A stretch of DNA of 64,000 nt from Heterorhizobium halophytocola (GCF_017873095.1 NZ_JAGGJU010000017.1:1-64000); one strand, 5' to 3'. Shown: positions 8,797 to 18,690, counted from the stretch's first letter. The notes: generated from the sequence alone by a model not told the origin. Translations and numbers: made by a program.

Positions 8797-9774
8797 TCAG
8801 GCACGGATCAGGATCTTGCCCGCCCGGCCGGACTGGGCCGCCGCCGTCACCGCCTTGTCGACATCGGCAAGCTCGAAGGTGCCGCCGACCTGCAGCGTCA
8901 CGATACCCTTCGCCACCAGCTCGACCAGTTCGCCGATCATGCCATTGGTCTTTTCACGCGGTGTCGTCTGCATCAGCTTGGACAGCCAGAAACCCTTGAC
9001 CAGCGCCTGCTTGAAGATCAGGTCGCTCGCGGCAAGCTGCAACGGCTTGCCCGACATCAGCCCGAAGGAGATGAGCTGTCCGTCCTCGGCCAGCAGCGAC
9101 ATCAGGGCGCCCGCCTCTTCGCCACCGACACCGTCGATCGCGACCGAGATCGGCGCGTCGCCGACGATCTTTGCCACCTGTTCGCGCCAGCCCTCGTCTG
9201 CGGTCGAGACCGCATTGCCGATGCCGAGCCCGGAGAGTTCCTGGACCGCCGAGGCCCGCCGGACGAGATTGACGACTTGGATGCCGCGATGCTTGGCGAT
9301 CATCGCAAGCACCTTGGCAACCGCACCGGTTGCCGCATTCTGGACGATCCAGTCACCCGGCTTGGCACCGACGAAGTCGAGCAGGAACAGCGCCGACAGC
9401 GGCATGCCGATCAGCTGTGCCGCGTCCTCGTTCGAGATCGCCTCCGGCAGCGGCACGACCGCCTTGGGGTCGGCCAGCACATATTCGGCCCAGGCCCCGT
9501 GCAAGCCGCCCGCGGCGACCCGCTGGCCGACAGCGATGCCGGTAACCCCTTCGCCGAGGGCATCGACCGTCCCCACCGCCTCGCTGCCGCCGACTGCCGG
9601 GAGGTCCGGCTTGTAGCCATATTGCCCGGAGACGGTCAGAAGATCGTGGTTATGGATTGCCGAAAGAAGCGTTTTCAACCGGATCTGTCCCGGCGCCGGC
9701 TCCGGCAGGGGCCGGTCTTGCGCTTTCAGGACGGATGCCGGATCGCCGAAGGATGAATAGGTTGCGCTGAGCAT
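8797..9774 (-). CDS. zinc-less MDR-family oxidoreductase (quinone or enoyl reductase type)
   Basis: The 325-residue protein follows the medium-chain dehydrogenase/reductase plan: a GroES-like N-terminal domain (GQIRLKTLLSAIHNHDLLTVSGQYG) and a Rossmann domain with the NADP-binding region around DWIVQNAATGAVAKVLAMIA. The cysteine and histidine zinc ligands of alcohol dehydrogenases are absent, which points to an NADPH:quinone reductase or a 2-enoyl thioester reductase. GGGAGATCC precedes the ATG at 9774. The SelO gene lies upstream on the same strand, 137 bases away, with a weak hairpin (9831-9846) between. Confidence 0.85.
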   Translation of the reverse strand: MLSATYSSFGDPASVLKAQDRPLPEPAPGQIRLKTLLSAIHNHDLLTVSGQYGYKPDLPAVGGSEAVGTVDALGEGVTGIAVGQRVAAGGLHGAWAEYVLADPKAVVPLPEAISNEDAAQLIGMPLSALFLLDFVGAKPGDWIVQNAATGAVAKVLAMIAKHRGIQVVNLVRRASAVQELSGLGIGNAVSTADEGWREQVAKIVGDAPISVAIDGVGGEEAGALMSLLAEDGQLISFGLMSGKPLQLAASDLIFKQALVKGFWLSKLMQTTPREKTNGMIGELVELVAKGIVTLQVGGTFELADVDKAVTAAAQSGRAGKILIRA

Positions 9775-9911
9775 GAGGATCTCCCGAAGGATTGCTGTGA
9801 TAATAGGAACGGGCGGCAGTCGCCTCAGGCGGTGGCATCCGCCACCAGCTGCGAGGTCGAGGTTTCGACGACCGGCTCTGTTTCAGGCCGCGCCGCCCCT
9901 GCCGGAAGCCG

Positions 9912-11378
9912 TCAGGTTCCGCAAAACGTCCGCGTGACCATCTCTTCCGGCCGCGGCGGGCGGCGGTAGGCTTCGTGCTCTGCCGGCTCTTCATAGGGCT
10001 TTTCCAGCGCTTCGTTCAGCCGGTCGAAGAACGAAAAATCGCCATAGGTGGCGGCCGATATGGCTTCCTCGATCCGGTGATTGCGCGGGATGACGGCCGG
10101 GTTGACGGCTTCCATCGCCGCCTGCCGTTCGCCAGGCGTGCGCGGATTGTCGGCAAGGCGAACCCGCCAGCGGCCGAGCCAATGGGGCAATTCGTCCGCC
10201 TGTCGGAACTCCTGCCGGAGCACCGCGTCGTCGGCCCCGCCGGCAAGCTTGGCAAGGGCGCGGAAACTGCGGGTGAAATCGGCCTCGCCGCCATGCATCA
10301 GCGCCAGGAAATCGGTGACCAGATCCAGATCGCCCTCGTCCTCGCCGGTGAGCCCGAGCTTGGCGCGGAAGGCTGCCATCCAGGCCTCCTGGAAGCTTTC
10401 GCCGTAGTCGACCAGCAGCGCATTGGCCGCCTCCACCGCCTTGTCCTGGTCGGCGTGGATCAACGGCAGCAGCGCCTCGCCGAGCCGCGCCAGGTTCCAC
10501 TGACCGATCGCCGGCTGGTTGGAATAGGCATAGCGGCCGCGCTGGTCGATCGAGGAGAAGACCTTTTTCGGATCATAGGCGTCGAGAAAGGCGCAGGGGC
10601 CGAAATCGATGGTCTCGCCCGAGATCGTCATGTTGTCGGTGTTCATCACCCCGTGGATGAAGCCGACCGACATCCAGCGGGCGATCAGTTGCGCCTGACG
10701 GGTGGCGACCTGACGGACGAATTGGAGATAGCGGTCGTCCCGCCCCGAAAGCTCCGGATAATGGCGGGCGATGGCGTGATCGGCCAGCGCCTTGACCGCA
10801 TCATTGTCGCCGCGGGCGGCGAAATACTGGAAGGTGCCGATGCGGATATGGCTGGCGGCGACGCGGGTGAAGACGGCGCCAGGCAGCATGGTTTCGCGCA
10901 CCACCGGCTCGCCGGTCAGCACGGCGGCCAGCGCCCGCGTCGTCGGAATGCCGAGCGCTGCCATCGCTTCGGAGACGATATATTCGCGCAGCACCGGGCC
11001 GAGCGCCGCCTTGCCGTCGCCATTGCGCGAAAACGCGGTTTCGCCGGCACCCTTCAGCTGGATGTCGCGGCGGTTGCCGGCCCGGTCGACCACCTCGCCG
11101 ACAAGGATCGCACGCCCGTCGCCAAGCTGCGGATTGAAATGACCGAACTGATGCCCGGCATAGGCCATGGCGATCGGGGCGGCACCTTCCGGCAGGCGAT
11201 TGCCGGCAAACATCGCCGCAAGCTCGTCGTCGGAAAGCCCGGTCAGATCCAGCCCCAGCTGGTCTGCCAGCTGCCGGTTGACGCGGATCAGCTTCGGCTC
11301 GGGCGCCATGGCCGGGCGCGCCTGACGATAAAGACGGTCCGGCATGCGGGCATAGGAGTTGTCGAAAGCGATCTGCAT
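9912..11378 (-). CDS. selO: SelO/YdiU-family protein adenylyltransferase
   Basis: The 488-residue product matches the SelO (YdiU, UPF0061) pseudokinase family along its whole length, including QLKGAGETAFSRNGDGKAAL, a nucleotide-binding loop, and HGVMNTDNMTISGETIDFGP. SelO transfers AMP from ATP to hydroxyl side chains of target proteins and protects against oxidative stress in characterised bacteria. No C-terminal selenocysteine/cysteine motif is evident beyond the final FCGT. The ATG at 11378 has AAGGA upstream; longer in-frame starts were rejected because they precede that site. It is probably cytoplasmic. Confidence 0.92.
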   Translation of the reverse strand: MQIAFDNSYARMPDRLYRQARPAMAPEPKLIRVNRQLADQLGLDLTGLSDDELAAMFAGNRLPEGAAPIAMAYAGHQFGHFNPQLGDGRAILVGEVVDRAGNRRDIQLKGAGETAFSRNGDGKAALGPVLREYIVSEAMAALGIPTTRALAAVLTGEPVVRETMLPGAVFTRVAASHIRIGTFQYFAARGDNDAVKALADHAIARHYPELSGRDDRYLQFVRQVATRQAQLIARWMSVGFIHGVMNTDNMTISGETIDFGPCAFLDAYDPKKVFSSIDQRGRYAYSNQPAIGQWNLARLGEALLPLIHADQDKAVEAANALLVDYGESFQEAWMAAFRAKLGLTGEDEGDLDLVTDFLALMHGGEADFTRSFRALAKLAGGADDAVLRQEFRQADELPHWLGRWRVRLADNPRTPGERQAAMEAVNPAVIPRNHRIEEAISAATYGDFSFFDRLNEALEKPYEEPAEHEAYRRPPRPEEMVTRTFCGT

Positions 11379-11595
11379 CGGTCCTGTCCTTCTGGTTGTT
11401 GTTGTTATCGTGTCCCTGATATGGCGATGCGAAGGCCAGACACAAGGCATGGCGCGGCGGCACCCCGATGCGCACGGCCCTGCCTGGCGCTGTTTTGCGC
11501 CGCTGGCTCACGCTCCGGTGAACGCGCTTGGTCCGCCCAAGGCGCGCCCTATATAGGGGCTGCCCGAACATGATTGGTTGCAGGAGATTTTCAAA

Positions 11596-13116
11596 GTGCC
11601 CATTCGCCCCTTCCACCGCGCAGCCTTTGTCTCTGTGGTTCTCGCCACCGCCCTGCCCGCAGCCGGCATGGCGCAGGATCAGGCGCAAGACACCGCAGCC
11701 CAGCAACAGACGCGCAGTGACGGCCGCGCCGGCCTGTTCGGCATGATCCCGCCCGATGCGACCACCGAGCATGTCCTGACGACGCAAACCGGCAAGCTCG
11801 CCTACAAGGCGACCGCCGGCACGCTCGATCTGTTCGACGGGACAGGCACACCCAGCGCCAAGATCTTCTACACCGCCTATGTCGCCGACGACGCGGCGAA
11901 GGACCGGCCGCTGACCTTCGTCTTCAATGGTGGCCCCGGGGCAGCCTCGGCCTATCTGCATCTCGGCCTTGTCGGCCCGCGCATCCTGCAATTCGACAAG
12001 GACGCCGATGCCGGAACCCGGCCCGAGCTCAGCGACAATCCCGACAGCTGGCTTGCCTTTACCGATCTCGTCTTCATCGATCCCGTCGGCACCGGCTGGA
12101 GCCGCGCGGCCGACGAGAGCAAGGCCAAGGGCTTTTACGGCGTCGACAGCGACGCGGAAAGCCTTGCCAAGGCGATCGCCCTCTATACCCAGAAGAACAA
12201 CCGGCTGGCGGCTCCCAAATACCTGCTCGGCGAAAGCTATGGCGGGTTCCGCGCAGCCAAGGTGGCGGCCGCCCTGAAGGAAAGCCAGGGCATCCTGACC
12301 TCGGGGGCAATCATGATCTCACCCCTGATCGACGGCCGCTTCCTGCCCGATCACGATCTCGACCCGGTCCAGGCCGCCGTGCAGCTGCCGTCACTGGCGG
12401 CCGCGAAAATGGAACGCGAGGGCACCTTCTCGGCCGAAAAGATGGCCGATGTCGAACAGTTCGCCATGGGCGACTATCTGGTCTCGCTGGCCGGCCCTGC
12501 GCCTTCCGGCGAGGAGGCCGACCGGCTCTACGGCCATATCGCCGACCTCACCGGCCTGCCGGAACAGACGGTGGCAGACGGCCGCGGCTTTATCGGGGAT
12601 GCCTATACCAAGCAGTCGGCCGGCCCCGGCAAGGTCGTCAGCCTCTATGACGGCGGTCGCACGGTGGCAGATGCCTATCCGGAATTCTCCGGCAATCACA
12701 ATGACGACGTGATCCTCGACGGCTATACCCGGGCCTATGGTCCGGCCTTTGCCGCCTATGCGCGCAACGCGCTGAACTTCGACTGCCAGATAACCTACAG
12801 CCTGCTCAATACCGATGTGAACCGCAAATGGGACTGGGACGGCAGCCGCGAGGATGCCGATGCCTCCGGCGACCTGCGCGATCTGCTGTCGACCATTCCC
12901 GCTTTTCGCCTCGCCATCTTCCAGGGTTATAGCGACATTCTGACCCCGTATGGCGCCAGCCGCTACGTGCTCGATCATCTGCCGCCGACGCTGTCTGAGG
13001 GCCGCACGGAACTGAAGCTCTATCGCGGCGGCCACATGTTCTACACCGATCCCGACCAGCGACGTTCGGCCAGCGCCGACGCCGAGGCCTTCTACGCGGC
13101 GCAGACGACCAACTGA
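11596..13116 (+). CDS. secreted S10-family serine carboxypeptidase-like protein
   Basis: The GTG at 11596 follows AGGAG by nine bases and gives a 506-residue protein with a signal peptide (FVSVVLATALPAAGMA). The peptidase S10 domain spans most of the rest, with the oxyanion region FVFNGGPGAAS, the nucleophile in GESYGG, and a terminal histidine in RGGHMFYTD. S10 enzymes remove C-terminal amino acids at acid pH; bacterial periplasmic members are poorly studied. An upstream in-frame TTG at 11578 overlaps the ribosome site and is less likely. Confidence 0.88.
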   Translation: MPIRPFHRAAFVSVVLATALPAAGMAQDQAQDTAAQQQTRSDGRAGLFGMIPPDATTEHVLTTQTGKLAYKATAGTLDLFDGTGTPSAKIFYTAYVADDAAKDRPLTFVFNGGPGAASAYLHLGLVGPRILQFDKDADAGTRPELSDNPDSWLAFTDLVFIDPVGTGWSRAADESKAKGFYGVDSDAESLAKAIALYTQKNNRLAAPKYLLGESYGGFRAAKVAAALKESQGILTSGAIMISPLIDGRFLPDHDLDPVQAAVQLPSLAAAKMEREGTFSAEKMADVEQFAMGDYLVSLAGPAPSGEEADRLYGHIADLTGLPEQTVADGRGFIGDAYTKQSAGPGKVVSLYDGGRTVADAYPEFSGNHNDDVILDGYTRAYGPAFAAYARNALNFDCQITYSLLNTDVNRKWDWDGSREDADASGDLRDLLSTIPAFRLAIFQGYSDILTPYGASRYVLDHLPPTLSEGRTELKLYRGGHMFYTDPDQRRSASADAEAFYAAQTTN

Positions 13117-13146
13117 TGGAGGCAGGCGGCGGCCGTCGCAAAAGCG

Positions 13147-14031
13147 CTATGTCAGCGGCAGAAACAGCTCCGCCACCGCCGCGTGCTCCGGCACTTGCGG
13201 AAACAGGCTGAGCCTCTGGCAATAGATCGGGAAGTCGCGCAACTCTTCCCCGCTTGCCGGAAGCCAGTCGCGGTACAGATAGAGCGCTGCGGGTTCCAGA
13301 TTGCCGGTATCGCCGACGACACGCAGCACGGCGCAGCGCCCGCCGGGGATCACGCCCGGCACCACCTCCCCGCCTGCACCGTCGATCGGCTTCTCGGTCC
13401 CGACGCAGAGATCGATGCTGTAGTCGGACGGCAAGGCCGGGCGCCGCTCGGAGCGCCAGATATTGAAGGTCGGGTTGGTGTCCGGATGCAGTCCGGCCGC
13501 CTCGCGCCAGGCGATGAAGCGCTGGAGCGTGGCGCCCAGCAGAGCGGGGTCTCCCCGATGCTGCAGGATCGCCACCGGCGTCGGAGCCACATCGCGGATC
13601 ACGACATCATCAGGGGTAAAGGTCCTTGGCATGCGCTTGCTCCTCGCAGTGTCGAGCGGCCCGAAGGCCAATAGCCACGGCCCCCAGGCGGGAGACTTGC
13701 GGAAGGACGAGGGCGATTGCCCGAACCGTTGGCGAAAGGCGCGGGCAAAGGCATCGGGTGCCTCATAACAGGCATCCATGGCGATGGCCGTGACGCTTTC
13801 GGCGCTGGTAAAGGCCAGCCGATGCGACGCCCGCTTCATTCGGGCGAGCTGGACATAGCGATGCACCGACAGCCCGAAGGTCGCGGAGAACTGCCGATGG
13901 AAATGAAATTTCGAAAACGCCGCAATGCTGCTCAGCCTGTCGAGGTCCAGATCGCAATCCAGATGCCGATCGATGTGATCCAGTACCCGCTGCATCCGGT
14001 CGTCGAAAACCTGGCTCTGCCTCTCCATCAT
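13147..14031 (-). CDS. AraC-family regulator with GyrI-like effector domain
   Basis: The first 110 residues form two helix-turn-helix units of the AraC/XylS type (LSSIAAFSKFHFHRQFSATFGLSVHRYV, then AFARAFRQRFGQSPSSFR). The remaining 150 residues are a GyrI/SOUL-like small-molecule binding domain (VIRDVAPTPVAILQHRGDP to the end), the same order as in Rob and SbmC-linked regulators. Two adjacent ATG codons (14031 and 14028) lie just after GCAGGAGGG; the second has the better spacing. The target and effector are unknown; no gene stands divergent at close range. Confidence 0.85.
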   Translation of the reverse strand: MMERQSQVFDDRMQRVLDHIDRHLDCDLDLDRLSSIAAFSKFHFHRQFSATFGLSVHRYVQLARMKRASHRLAFTSAESVTAIAMDACYEAPDAFARAFRQRFGQSPSSFRKSPAWGPWLLAFGPLDTARSKRMPRTFTPDDVVIRDVAPTPVAILQHRGDPALLGATLQRFIAWREAAGLHPDTNPTFNIWRSERRPALPSDYSIDLCVGTEKPIDGAGGEVVPGVIPGGRCAVLRVVGDTGNLEPAALYLYRDWLPASGEELRDFPIYCQRLSLFPQVPEHAAVAELFLPLT

Positions 14032-14486
14032 CCCTCCTGCGTGGCACCACCCAATAAAGCGCATGCGCGCGGCACGCGCTCGACCGATCTTGCGGTCTTG
14101 TCCGGCATTCGCGGCAAATGGTGCAAGGAAACGGAAGGGAGATTGAAGGCTGGCCCGACTGAGCAAAAGCGCGAGCTCATGACCGTCAAACGGACGGGAA
14201 GCCGCCAGACGATCTGCATGCCGAGGATTCGCATGCCAAATGCCCCGCCGACGCCCACACCAGCAGGCAAAAACCTCCCGACGGCGTCCGGTTCGGCAAT
14301 GTCGCGGCTACAATGACGAAGGCTCGACGATGAAAGGCTCGCCTCTTCTGCCTTGCACGCCACCGTGCTGGCAGAAAGCCGGCGATACAGTTTCCATCAC
14401 CGGGCAGATGGCCTCGAGGAGGCCGCAGAAGCATTCGAGCGTTCAAGGCAACGCGAAGGCATCTCCGCAGCGGGCGCGTTTGAGTT
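14032..14486. other. intergenic, no gene recognised
   Basis: 455 bases between the AraC-type regulator and the small protein at 14487. Several long open frames cross it on both strands, but none has a ribosome site or family resemblance. No strong hairpin or repeat was seen. Confidence 0.35.
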
Positions 14487-14684
14487 TTACTTGGCGCGGC
14501 CCTTCTTGGCCGGTGCCTCGACGACCGGCTGGGCCAGCCGAAGGGCGCGCAGCTTCTCGGTCTTCTTCTCGCGGGCGGCGACTTCGGCGGCCATGATCTG
14601 CTTGGCGGCGGAATCGCTCAGCTCGGCCTTGGACTGGGTCGCCATCTTGCCGGGCTTGAAGAACTGGTCTCGGGTTGCGGTCAT
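14487..14684 (-). CDS. small conserved rhizobial protein, 65 residues
   Basis: AAGGAGAAAAAC stands directly before the ATG at 14684. The product starts MTATRDQFFKPGKMATQSK, has a charged helical middle (AAEVAAREKKTEKLRALRL) and ends in a lysine-rich tail (PAKKGRAK). Small basic proteins of this type are common as uncharacterised orthologues in Rhizobium and Agrobacterium. It has no membrane segment or signal peptide and is probably cytoplasmic; nucleic-acid association is possible from the basic tail but unproven. Confidence 0.7.
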   Translation of the reverse strand: MTATRDQFFKPGKMATQSKAELSDSAAKQIMAAEVAAREKKTEKLRALRLAQPVVEAPAKKGRAK

Positions 14685-14878
14685 GTTTTTCTCCTTGGAT
14701 GATGAAATTCGATGGGTGAAACGAAGGGTTGGTGAAAGCCGCGGTCGGACCATCGACAATCTGGACGCGGCCCGATTGCAGCCCACATCACCGTCCTGTT
14801 GCGGCTGCGGGCGGATCCGCTGTCGTGTGGGAATATCATCGCCCGCACCCACAGGCTCTCTGCCCCCTTGGCAAGGGG

Positions 14879-15184
14879 CTAGCGTCTTGCCTTGATGGCA
14901 ACCGGCGTGACCCAGGGCGCCGCCCGGTCGCGGGCACCCTCTTCAGACGGCGTCGCCGACCTTTCCAGCGCTGCTGCGTCCTCTTCCGAGACCTGCGCCT
15001 CGATGTCGTCGCCATCGATGCGGCGTTCGAAATTCTCGTCGCCGAACCGCACCCGGTACTGCACCGCACCGCGCTGCTCCGGCAGCACGGCCGTAATCCT
15101 GCAGGTGCGCGCCAGGCCGGGCTGGCGGAACGTTCCGCTCTTCAGCACGACGGCATCGCCTGAGACGTAGGTTTGACTGGACAT
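14879..15184 (-). CDS. small conserved hypothetical protein, 101 residues
   Basis: The ATG at 15184 is preceded by AAGAGAGGACGCC. The product has a beta-rich core (YVSGDAVVLKSGTFRQPG, ITAVLPEQRG, QYRVRFGDENFERRI) that resembles a KOW or SH3-like barrel, and a charged tail. I recognise it only as a conserved rhizobial hypothetical. A near-perfect inverted repeat (14862-14879) lies at its 3' end but lacks a T run. It follows no close upstream gene. Confidence 0.65.
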   Translation of the reverse strand: MSSQTYVSGDAVVLKSGTFRQPGLARTCRITAVLPEQRGAVQYRVRFGDENFERRIDGDDIEAQVSEEDAAALERSATPSEEGARDRAAPWVTPVAIKARR

Positions 15185-15953
15185 GGCGTCCTCTCTTTCG
15201 TGTGTATGACAGATATGAATATCGCGGGTCCGAAAAACCTGATCTCTTCCCGCATATGAAATTGATGGCGATCGGCAGCGGCACCCCGCACGCTTTAGCC
15301 CCGGCCTCGCATCGAGGTCCGCGCGTCCCGCTGGCCTTTGATCTACTGACCACATCTCCCATTGGCCAAGGCATTCCCAGTCTGCGGCCCTCCCGGCCTC
15401 CTGCCCGCGGACCGCGCGTCAAAAACCCTGCGGCAATCCCGCGCAGGCAGTCAGCCAGGGATCGACCGATCCTCCGCGACAGGAAAGCGCGCATCTTCCC
15501 GCTGCCGTCCCTGCCAGCCTCCGCCGCACTGCCGCCCTGCAGCAATTGCCAGCCGGCATGGCATCCCCCTGTCTACCGGCATCCGGAAGGGCTTGCCTCG
15601 AGGGACCCGTCCGGGGCACGGACCATGCCAGCCGTCGCCGCCGGATCCACCGGGAGCACCATCACCATGCCGAGACCGGTCGCAATTCCAGCGCCTCGGT
15701 CGACGACGACAACGGCACGATCCTTGAAGCTTGAAACACGGCAAAGGGAGTTGCGATCGTTGCGCCCGGCCCTCCTCGGAGACGCGACAGATGCGGATCG
15801 GAAAGACAAAATCGTGTGTAAGGCGGAGCCCGACTATTGTCGGCCATGAAATTCCAGGCACCGATCAAGATACCAGCAGTTCAAATATAGCGTAAAACAC
15901 CGCGAAAACAAGGCGAATTGCCGTTTTGACTTCGATTGACCCGAGAATAGCGC
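15185..15953. other. long intergenic region without a supportable gene
   Basis: 769 bases between a small-protein start and the end of the response regulator. Open frames of 60 to 215 codons exist on both strands, yet they overlap each other, lack ribosome sites and do not resemble known proteins. No transposon end or RNA gene was recognised. It may hold the promoter of the 101-residue protein and an unrecognised regulatory RNA. Confidence 0.35.
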
Positions 15954-16334
15954 TCAGACGAATCTGTTATCGGCTGCCTCCAGAGCGCCGACCACGAATT
16001 TCTGGCCGTAGGGTTTGGAGAAAAACTGGCTGTCGGTGGGGATATCATGGCCGTTCAACCGGTGCAGCCCGGAGACGATGATGATCGCCACGGCCGGCCA
16101 CCGTCCCCGCACCGTCTCGGCGAGCTTGAGGCCGTTCATCCGACCCGGCATGTCGACATCCGTAAAAAGGATGCCGATATCGGGACATGCCGCCATCAAT
16201 CCAAGCGCATCAGACGCGTTGGAGGCCGAATGCACGATGAAACCGGCCGCCTCGATCATGTCGATCGTATCGAACAGGATCAGCGGTTCGTCTTCGACGA
16301 CCAGGACGCTGGAATTTCTTGAGGTGTCTGTCAT
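15954..16334 (-). CDS. single-domain response regulator
   Basis: This 126-residue protein is only a CheY-like receiver: acidic pocket VVEDE (12-16), phospho-acceptor Asp59 (ILFTDVDMPG), and conserved Lys107 (SKPYG). There is no output domain. It lies 44 bases downstream of the HWE histidine kinase on the same strand and is its likely partner. The ATG at 16334 has only a weak ribosome site, suggesting coupling to the kinase transcript. Receivers of this form usually pass phosphate onward or act by protein contact. Confidence 0.88.
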   Translation of the reverse strand: MTDTSRNSSVLVVEDEPLILFDTIDMIEAAGFIVHSASNASDALGLMAACPDIGILFTDVDMPGRMNGLKLAETVRGRWPAVAIIIVSGLHRLNGHDIPTDSQFFSKPYGQKFVVGALEAADNRFV

Positions 16335-16378
16335 CCTATGCAAGGGTTGTGGCGCGGGAAAGGTTCCATTTATTCTTG

Positions 16379-17539
16379 CTATTCCCGGTCGACGACCCCG
16401 TCGAGCACGAATTTTATACCCTGCGGCTCGTAGAAGGTCTGGCCGGTGCCGTTGAAATAGGCGGCGACGACGCGGCCGGTCAGGGTCGAGCCGAAGCCGG
16501 ACCGCAGCGGCGCCGAAACGGCGGGCCCGCCGCTTTCCTGCCATACGAAATTCAGCCGCCGGCCCTCGCTCACCTGCCAGGACAGGTCGACGGTCCCGGC
16601 CGGCACCGACAGCGCGCCGTATTTCACCGCATTGGTCGCAAGCTCGTGGATGGCAAGCGACAGGCCGAGCCCCTGCTTGGCCGGTATGGCAATGTCCGGC
16701 CCGTTCGAGGTGACCCGGTGCGCACTGTCGATATGCGGGCTCAATGCCGCCTTCACGATCGCTGCGATATCGGCGCTGACCAGATCGCTCTGGGTGAGGA
16801 TGTCCTGCGCCCGCCCGAGCGCCATGATCCGGCTGCCGATGGTCTCGCCGGCCTCTTTCAGCGACGACGAATGGCGTAGCGACTGCGACACCACCGCAGA
16901 CACCATCGCCAGCATGTTCTTGATCCGGTGCTGCATCTCTTGATGCAGGACCACGTTCTGCCGGTCGGCGACCTGGTGCTCGGCGATATATTCCTGCGCC
17001 TTTGCCATGTTTTCCGTCATCCGCCGCTGCATCAGCACATGCGGCGTGGCGTCCGTCGCGATATTGATGAAGCCGGCAATGCGCCCGTCCGCATCGTGCA
17101 GCGGACTGTAGGAAAAGGTCCAGTAGGTCTCCTCCTGGAAACCATAGCGGTTCATGAACAGCGGCAGATCCTCGACCCAGGTGCCCACGCCCGACAGCGC
17201 CTTGCGCACGAAGGGCAGCAGATCGTCCCAGATCTCCGCCCATATCGTCTGGAACGACTGGCCGAGCGCGTTGCGATCCTTGACCCCCAGAAACGGCGCG
17301 AAGGCGTTGTTGTAGAGAGTGATCAGTTCCGGCCCCCAGCAGATGCAGACCGGCTGGCGCGAGCCGAGCATCATCCGCACATTAGCCTTCAGCGGGCCCG
17401 GCCAGGTCTCCGGCGCGCCAAGGGCGGTCTGCGACCAGTCGAACGCGCGAAACCGCGTTTCCATCCGGCCGGGGCCGGCGAGAAAGTCCGATACCGGCGG
17501 AACCTCTTCCAGGCCTGTCCAGCCATTGCTCGTGGTCAT
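16379..17539 (-). CDS. HWE-type PAS histidine kinase
   Basis: The 386-residue protein has one PAS-like sensor domain (about 35-165) and a kinase core of the HWE class, which is enriched in Rhizobiales. Signature positions are visible: the phospho-accepting His204 in EMQHRIKNMLA, the N box HELATNAVKYGAL (298-310), and the Trp-x-Glu of FVWQE (331-335). No membrane helices are present. The ATG at 17539 was chosen because upstream codons lack protein-like sequence; its ribosome site is weak (GAGACG). It probably forms an operon with the receiver protein at 15954. Confidence 0.88.
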   Translation of the reverse strand: MTTSNGWTGLEEVPPVSDFLAGPGRMETRFRAFDWSQTALGAPETWPGPLKANVRMMLGSRQPVCICWGPELITLYNNAFAPFLGVKDRNALGQSFQTIWAEIWDDLLPFVRKALSGVGTWVEDLPLFMNRYGFQEETYWTFSYSPLHDADGRIAGFINIATDATPHVLMQRRMTENMAKAQEYIAEHQVADRQNVVLHQEMQHRIKNMLAMVSAVVSQSLRHSSSLKEAGETIGSRIMALGRAQDILTQSDLVSADIAAIVKAALSPHIDSAHRVTSNGPDIAIPAKQGLGLSLAIHELATNAVKYGALSVPAGTVDLSWQVSEGRRLNFVWQESGGPAVSAPLRSGFGSTLTGRVVAAYFNGTGQTFYEPQGIKFVLDGVVDRE

Positions 17540-18000
17540 TGAAACGTCTCGGCCATGCGGATGATTGAAACCTGATAGATGTCCCCGGTCAGCGGCGACG
17601 AGAAGGGCGATATTGCTGCGATTACAACGATAACGGGGCAACAGCGAAAGTCACGTTCTTTCTGTGGCCGTCGCTTGTGAGGGCAAGGAGGCCGCCTTGA
17701 GCCCCCTGTTTTGGACGGGTCTGGCTGCCGCCGCTTGTCGGCCAAGGCCACCGGATTCGGCGATCCGGCGCCTTGCTGATTCTCCGCAACTGCCGTTTTC
17801 GACATGCACGCCGGAACCCGGCCAGACGACCGCTAGTGGGCCTGAGGCATCACACGACCGGGTCGGCGGGCCGTTTGGCGTCGCAGCAATTCGCCATGGA
17901 CAGACGAAAACGGGTTACGCTACTCTGATCCGGTGTTTATAGATCGGACGGGGCGCGACCGATATCCGGGCGCCTGTGTCGACCATAACGAGGGACAATC
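17540..18000. other. divergent intergenic region
   Basis: 461 bases between the HWE kinase and the HupE-like gene, transcribed apart. An open frame at 17664-17942 looks like noise. The ribosome site of the HupE-like gene (GAGGGACAATC) is at the right end; no other element was identified. Confidence 0.35.
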
Positions 18001-18573
18001 ATGTTCAAGAGACTTTCCATCACCGCCACCATTTTTGCGGCCGCCGCCGCACCGGCCCTTGCCCACCTGAACCCGGCCGAGCACGGCTCCTTTCTGGCCG
18101 GCATCTCGCATCCGCTGACCGGCCCCGACCACATCCTGGTCATGGTCGCCGTCGGTCTCTGGGCAAGCCAGATCGGTGGCCGTGCGCTGCTTGCGGTTCC
18201 GGCCGCTTTCATCGGCGCCATGGCGATCGGCTTCGGCCTGGCGCTTGCCGGCGTCTCCCTGCCCTTCGTCGAACCGGCCATCCTCGCCTCGGTCGTCGGT
18301 CTCGGCCTGCTGGTTGCAACAGCCCTGCGCGTCAATGTCGTGGCGGCCTCCGCTCTGGTCGGCGTCTTCGCCCTCTTCCACGGTCATGCCCATGGCAGCG
18401 AGCTGGGGACCGCCGGCGCCTGGCAGTTCGGCGCGGGCTTCCTTGCGGCGACGGCCCTTCTGCATCTGGCCGGCATCGCTACCGGCCTTGGCCTCAACCG
18501 CCTCGGCCCGAAGGTGACCCGTGCCCTCGGCCTGCTGACCGCTGCCGGCGGTGCTGCCCTGATGCTCGGCTGA
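18001..18573 (+). CDS. HupE/UreJ-family membrane protein
   Basis: The 190-residue product has a signal-like first helix ending ALAH, then about six more hydrophobic helices. The family motif HPLTGPDHILVMVAVGLWA (37-55) is intact and includes the histidine and aspartate thought to bind nickel or cobalt. HupE/UreJ proteins are secondary transporters, most often for Ni2+ supply to urease or hydrogenase; neither enzyme is encoded in the window. A histidine-rich segment (FHGHAHG) lies near 125. A strong terminator follows at 18601. Confidence 0.88.
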   Translation: MFKRLSITATIFAAAAAPALAHLNPAEHGSFLAGISHPLTGPDHILVMVAVGLWASQIGGRALLAVPAAFIGAMAIGFGLALAGVSLPFVEPAILASVVGLGLLVATALRVNVVAASALVGVFALFHGHAHGSELGTAGAWQFGAGFLAATALLHLAGIATGLGLNRLGPKVTRALGLLTAAGGAALMLG

Positions 18574-18600
18574 TTTCCGCCACTTTGCGGAACAAACACG

Positions 18601-18625
18601 AACGGCGGGCCTGGCCCGCCGTTTT
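18601..18625 (+). terminator. rho-independent terminator after the HupE-like gene
   Basis: A 10-bp perfect stem (AACGGCGGGC / GCCCGCCGTT) with a three-base loop is followed by TT. It lies 28 bases after the stop of the HupE-like gene and before the converging GGDEF-EAL gene. Confidence 0.8.
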
Positions 18626-18690
18626 GGATTCCGGTTGCCGGATATGCGCATTCCGCGCCGAACCCGGTCCCCTCTGTTCACCTTGTATTC

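Noticed and set aside
14862..14879. Inverted repeat GCCCCCTTG/GCAAGGGGC as a terminator
   Set aside because: No loop bases and no T run on either strand; may be chance symmetry.
15573..15809. 78-codon frame with a hydrophobic stretch (GAGIATGLGMVMVLPVD)
   Set aside because: No ribosome site, overlapped by equally good frames on the other strand; not enough to call a gene.
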